From Flavipsychrobacter sp. (GTDB taxonomy: Bacteria; Bacteroidota; Bacteroidia; Chitinophagales; Chitinophagaceae), in contig JARLGY010000010.1 of the NCBI GenBank assembly GCA_031292525.1, positions 1 to 64,000 of the forward strand: a DNA stretch of 64,000 nt. The letters run 5' to 3'. This document shows, in pieces, positions 60,969 to 64,000 of this stretch (position 1 is the first letter of the stretch; every line of letters starts with the position of its first letter). A model generated the notes under the pieces. That model was not told where the DNA came from. It did not search any database and saw nothing but the letters and a program-made list of their open reading frames with translations. The translations under genes were made by a program, and so were the position numbers.

Positions 60969-62456
60969 CTAATACCCTGGATTTTGTGTATAAAGCCCAG
61001 GCTTAACATCCATTTCTGATTGTGGAATGGGATAAATGATATAGTTAGTCTGGAATGGCTGTATCCTTTTCTGCACATCGTCTGCAGCTATCCAGGCTTG
61101 CATTATACTCACCACATTTCCGCTCCTTACCAGATCGTGCCAACGCAATCCTTCTGCCATAAATTCCCTTCTCCTCTCTTCTAATAATACCGGTAATGTT
61201 ACACCACTTATATTAGGAAGGCCAGCCCGTGTACGTACTTGGTTAACGATACCGTCCACATCGCCTGCACCCGAACCATGCAATATACATTCTGCCTTCA
61301 GCATTAGTATATCGGTATAACGGGTCACAATAAAATTGATAGGCCAGTCAAAACGGTTAGTACCATACTTTGTTATATCGAGATACTTCTTAAAAAAACT
61401 CTGAGTTTCAGTTGTACCATTGTAAGTATAACCTCTTTGAACACTGAATTTGTAGCGAAGATCATTAGTGGTATCGAACGACTGGATCAGATTATTTGAT
61501 AAAGGGCGAATTTCATACCCACCTTGCGACACAATACCTACAGAATTGAAATAAAAATCGGGTACCAATACCCATGGGAAGGAACCACCCAGATTATTAT
61601 TGCCGCTTATATATTCAACATCAAAGATCACTTCTGCATTGTTCTCATTTGTATAAGAAAATATGCTGCTATAAGAGGGTAAAAGAGAATAGACATTGGC
61701 ATTGATTATAGTATCTAACAATGCACTTGCTTTACTCCATTCATTTAAACCAAGCCCTGGCCCTTCAATACCATAAGTAGGCCCAGAGCGGGTCATATAC
61801 ACCAGTGCAAGTGTAGCAGTTGCAGCATAGCGGGTTGCACGGCCTTTGTCTGTAGCACTATAACTAGCGGGTAAATTAGCAGCCGCAAACTGCAGGTCTG
61901 AAATGATGAGATCATAGATAGTACTAACAGAGCTTCGCCCAATAGTATTTGCCTCTGCAACCGTAAGCGGATGATCAACAAGCGGTACTTTGCCAAACCA
62001 TCTTACCAGATCAAAATACATGAAGGCACGCAGATATCTTGTTTCGGCTTCGAACCTGTTACGTAGCGTTGCATCTGATATTACAGTACCATTCTTTTTT
62101 AGCTGGTCTAAAACTGTGTTGGCCTTGTATATACCATTAAAATTGGTGAGGTAAGCCTCTGCTACATATGGGTTTGTAGCTATTGTACTGAAAAAGCTAT
62201 TGATCCCTTCCCAATCGCGTACACCCCCCGGAGATAAAGCATATAAATTATCTGATCTTGTTTCAGATAAATTTAATTGCCTGTCTGGATAAGTGCGCAG
62301 GCTGGAATAAACCGCATTCACAGCCTGCAGAAAGTCATTTGAGCTTTTGTAAAAGGCATCGGTTGTCTCAACTGATATAGGTTGCTGATTCAATTGCTTT
62401 GTACATGAGCTGAACAGGATGAAAATTGATAAAGCACTGATTATTATATGTTTCAT
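60969..62456 (-). CDS. SusD/RagB-family outer-membrane glycan-binding lipoprotein
   Basis: A 495-residue surface lipoprotein with lipobox FILFSSCTKQLN. TTDAFYKSSNDFLQAVNAVY near the start, then the TPR-like helices with RAFMYFDLVRWFGKVPLVDH, and the C-terminal EERRREFMAEGLRWHDLVRS are all SusD signatures. It forms the lid of the SusC channel and picks oligosaccharides at the cell surface. It starts 20 bases after the SusC stop. Confidence 0.96.
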   Translation of the reverse strand: MKHIIISALSIFILFSSCTKQLNQQPISVETTDAFYKSSNDFLQAVNAVYSSLRTYPDRQLNLSETRSDNLYALSPGGVRDWEGINSFFSTIATNPYVAEAYLTNFNGIYKANTVLDQLKKNGTVISDATLRNRFEAETRYLRAFMYFDLVRWFGKVPLVDHPLTVAEANTIGRSSVSTIYDLIISDLQFAAANLPASYSATDKGRATRYAATATLALVYMTRSGPTYGIEGPGLGLNEWSKASALLDTIINANVYSLLPSYSSIFSYTNENNAEVIFDVEYISGNNNLGGSFPWVLVPDFYFNSVGIVSQGGYEIRPLSNNLIQSFDTTNDLRYKFSVQRGYTYNGTTETQSFFKKYLDITKYGTNRFDWPINFIVTRYTDILMLKAECILHGSGAGDVDGIVNQVRTRAGLPNISGVTLPVLLEERRREFMAEGLRWHDLVRSGNVVSIMQAWIAADDVQKRIQPFQTNYIIYPIPQSEMDVKPGLYTQNPGY

Positions 62457-62476
62457 AACTTAATTTTTTATTGAGC

Positions 62477-64000
62477 TTAAAAAATGAAATTCACACCAAA
62501 AATGAGTTTTTTAGGTAATGGAAGACCTCCATAATCGCCAGCTTCAGGGAAGCTGCTATTTGAACCTAAATTGGTATTAGCTGCATCGGGGTTGTACCCG
62601 CCTTTGTATTTATCCCAGCTGAAAAAGTTTTCTGCACTAGCATAAACCCGTGCGCCATTTACATGATTTATTTTTATGATCCGCATCAGATCATAGCCCA
62701 AAGTGATACTGCGAATGCTGATGTAATCTGAAGAGTATAACCAATCTGTATTTACAATGCGGCCAAACGTTGAGTATGCTTTACTGTTTACACCATTTCC
62801 AGGGCTTGACGGGGACCGGTAACGGTCATCGTATTCGGCCAATGTAGGGTCGGTATAGGACTGCCCCGTACGATTAATAGCACGACCCAATAAAGAATAG
62901 ATAGAACCACCCATCTGGCCTTGTACCAGGATACTGAGGTCGAAGCCTTTAAATTTCACTGTATTGGTAAAACCGAAGATAATGTCAGGAGTAGGATGCC
63001 CAACTATCACGCGATCATTAGCATCAATTTTTCCGTCGTGGTTGGCATCATAATACTTAGGGTCGCCTACGGTTTCATTGCCATAAAGCGCCACGTGATT
63101 ATTGATGTCAGCTTGTGTGAGCACACCAATATTTCTTACCACATAAATACTGTACATAGGTTGGCCCACCTGCAAAATACTATGCGGCACATCAAATAAA
63201 GATGGTATCTGTAAGGAATTTTGTCCGGCGCCAAGGCTTACCACTTTGTTTGTATTGTGCGCTATATTGAAGGATGTGGTCCATTGGAAATTCTTTTGAA
63301 CGATATTGCGGGTAGTAATTTCGCCCTCCCAGCCCTGATTGAGTACTTCGCCAACGTTTGTTAGTGCCGAAGCAAAACCTGTTACCTGTGGTATAGGTAC
63401 GTTGAGTAACAGATCTGTATTTCGTTTTGAATAATAATCGAAAGCGATTATTATCCTGTTGTTTGCCAGTGTTATATCGGTACCATAGTTGAAAGTCTGT
63501 GATTTTTCCCAGCCTATATTAGGGTTTGCAACGTTTACCGGCCCCTGGCCTGTAGCTTGTGCACCACCAAAAGTATAATTGGCAAACCCTAAGCCTACGT
63601 AACTGCTATAATCACCAATATTATTGTTTCCTGACTTACCCCAGCTTCCTCTTAATTTCATGTCGTTTATAAACTTGAGCGGTTTCATGAATTTTTCATC
63701 CGATAGACGCCAACCAAGTGAAGTTGAAGGGAACCAACCAAATTTTGTATCAGCACCAAAGCGAGAAGACCCATCGCGACGAATGCTGGCGGAGATCAAG
63801 TATTTGCCCATGTAATCGTACTGTACGCGGCCCAGATAAGAAAGCAATACGCTCTGTGACTCGTAGGTATAGCTGTTTGTAGAACCATTTACTGACCCAC
63901 CAGCATTTGCAGTTGTACCTCCCGTGCCAGCAATACCATTTGCACCGTTGAGCGTAGTAATATTAGCTCCATAGCCACCTGATGACGCCAGCGCCACATT
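62477..64000 (-). CDS. SusC/RagA-family TonB-dependent transporter, C-terminal half
   Basis: About 507 residues of the C-terminal outer-membrane barrel are visible; the N-terminus (carboxypeptidase-like domain, plug, TonB box) lies beyond the right edge. Features include YDYMGKYLISASIRRDGSSR, GWFPSTSLGWRLSDEKFM, DANHDGKIDANDRVIVGHPT and the terminal KKLIFGVNFIF. Together with SusD it imports glycan fragments with energy from ExbB/ExbD/TonB. Any glycan sensor such as an ECF sigma or hybrid two-component system would lie outside the window. Confidence 0.95.
   Translation of the reverse strand, partial: NVALASSGGYGANITTLNGANGIAGTGGTTANAGGSVNGSTNSYTYESQSVLLSYLGRVQYDYMGKYLISASIRRDGSSRFGADTKFGWFPSTSLGWRLSDEKFMKPLKFINDMKLRGSWGKSGNNNIGDYSSYVGLGFANYTFGGAQATGQGPVNVANPNIGWEKSQTFNYGTDITLANNRIIIAFDYYSKRNTDLLLNVPIPQVTGFASALTNVGEVLNQGWEGEITTRNIVQKNFQWTTSFNIAHNTNKVVSLGAGQNSLQIPSLFDVPHSILQVGQPMYSIYVVRNIGVLTQADINNHVALYGNETVGDPKYYDANHDGKIDANDRVIVGHPTPDIIFGFTNTVKFKGFDLSILVQGQMGGSIYSLLGRAINRTGQSYTDPTLAEYDDRYRSPSSPGNGVNSKAYSTFGRIVNTDWLYSSDYISIRSITLGYDLMRIIKINHVNGARVYASAENFFSWDKYKGGYNPDAANTNLGSNSSFPEAGDYGGLPLPKKLIFGVNFIF

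Overview
The window is chromosomal DNA from a Bacteroidota bacterium, most likely of the Chitinophagales/Sphingobacteriales type. The clade is inferred from gene content: a SusC/SusD pair, a type IX secretion (T9SS) sorting-domain remnant, DUF5686 and CarboxypepD_reg-like proteins, the alternative Bacteroidota GlmU-like protein, a zinc-less L31 ribosomal protein, an FKBP with a SlyD-like inserted domain, and promoters of the TTTG-N19/20-TAnnTTTG type. Base composition looks like low-to-mid 40s % GC by eye, with several AT-richer islands. I could not run searches, so all family names come from motif recognition.

Layout. 1-0.14 kb: the 3' end of a Tn5/IS4-like transposase. 0.4-6.5 kb: housekeeping genes (thioesterase, outer-membrane protein, PhnP-like phosphodiesterase, TlpA-like thioredoxin, L31, GlmU-like protein, triosephosphate isomerase, tRNA-Glu). 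6.6-9.8 kb: small and poorly known genes, including three tandem lysine-rich exported peptides and a membrane protein with a winged-helix-like head. 10-21 kb: an ABC-F protein, a LysR regulator with a YeiH-type exporter and repeated operators between them, tryptophan dioxygenase, a NamZ-type muramidase, FKBP, ExbB/ExbD and RecG. 21-26 kb: an AT-rich accessory stretch with a wHTH-like protein, a lipoprotein, a broken T9SS-sorted protein, an HTH protein carrying internal DNA repeats, a six-cysteine exported protein, a Qnr-like pentapeptide protein and an overlapping pair of unknown genes. 26-30 kb: an MBOAT acyltransferase, an SGNH-like protein and a porin. 30-49.9 kb: mixed core and envelope genes (YceI, two GT-C-like membrane proteins, 2OG oxygenase, GNAT, a disordered BON protein, DUF5686, deoxynucleoside kinase, TrpS, an NRAMP-USP fusion, a SIS-type sugar isomerase, YraN, an AraC regulator and two SDR proteins).

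49.9-64 kb is the most coherent block: ten genes on the minus strand with 64 bp or less between neighbours, closed by a strong hairpin at 49874-49906. In transcription order they are SusC (cut by the window edge), SusD, polysaccharide deacetylase, GH106 rhamnosidase, GH105 unsaturated uronyl hydrolase, GH31, LutA, LutB, LutC and an MDR oxidoreductase. I read it as a polysaccharide utilization locus for a rhamnose- and uronate-containing glycan, joined to the oxidation of L-lactate, a possible end product of rhamnose breakdown through lactaldehyde.
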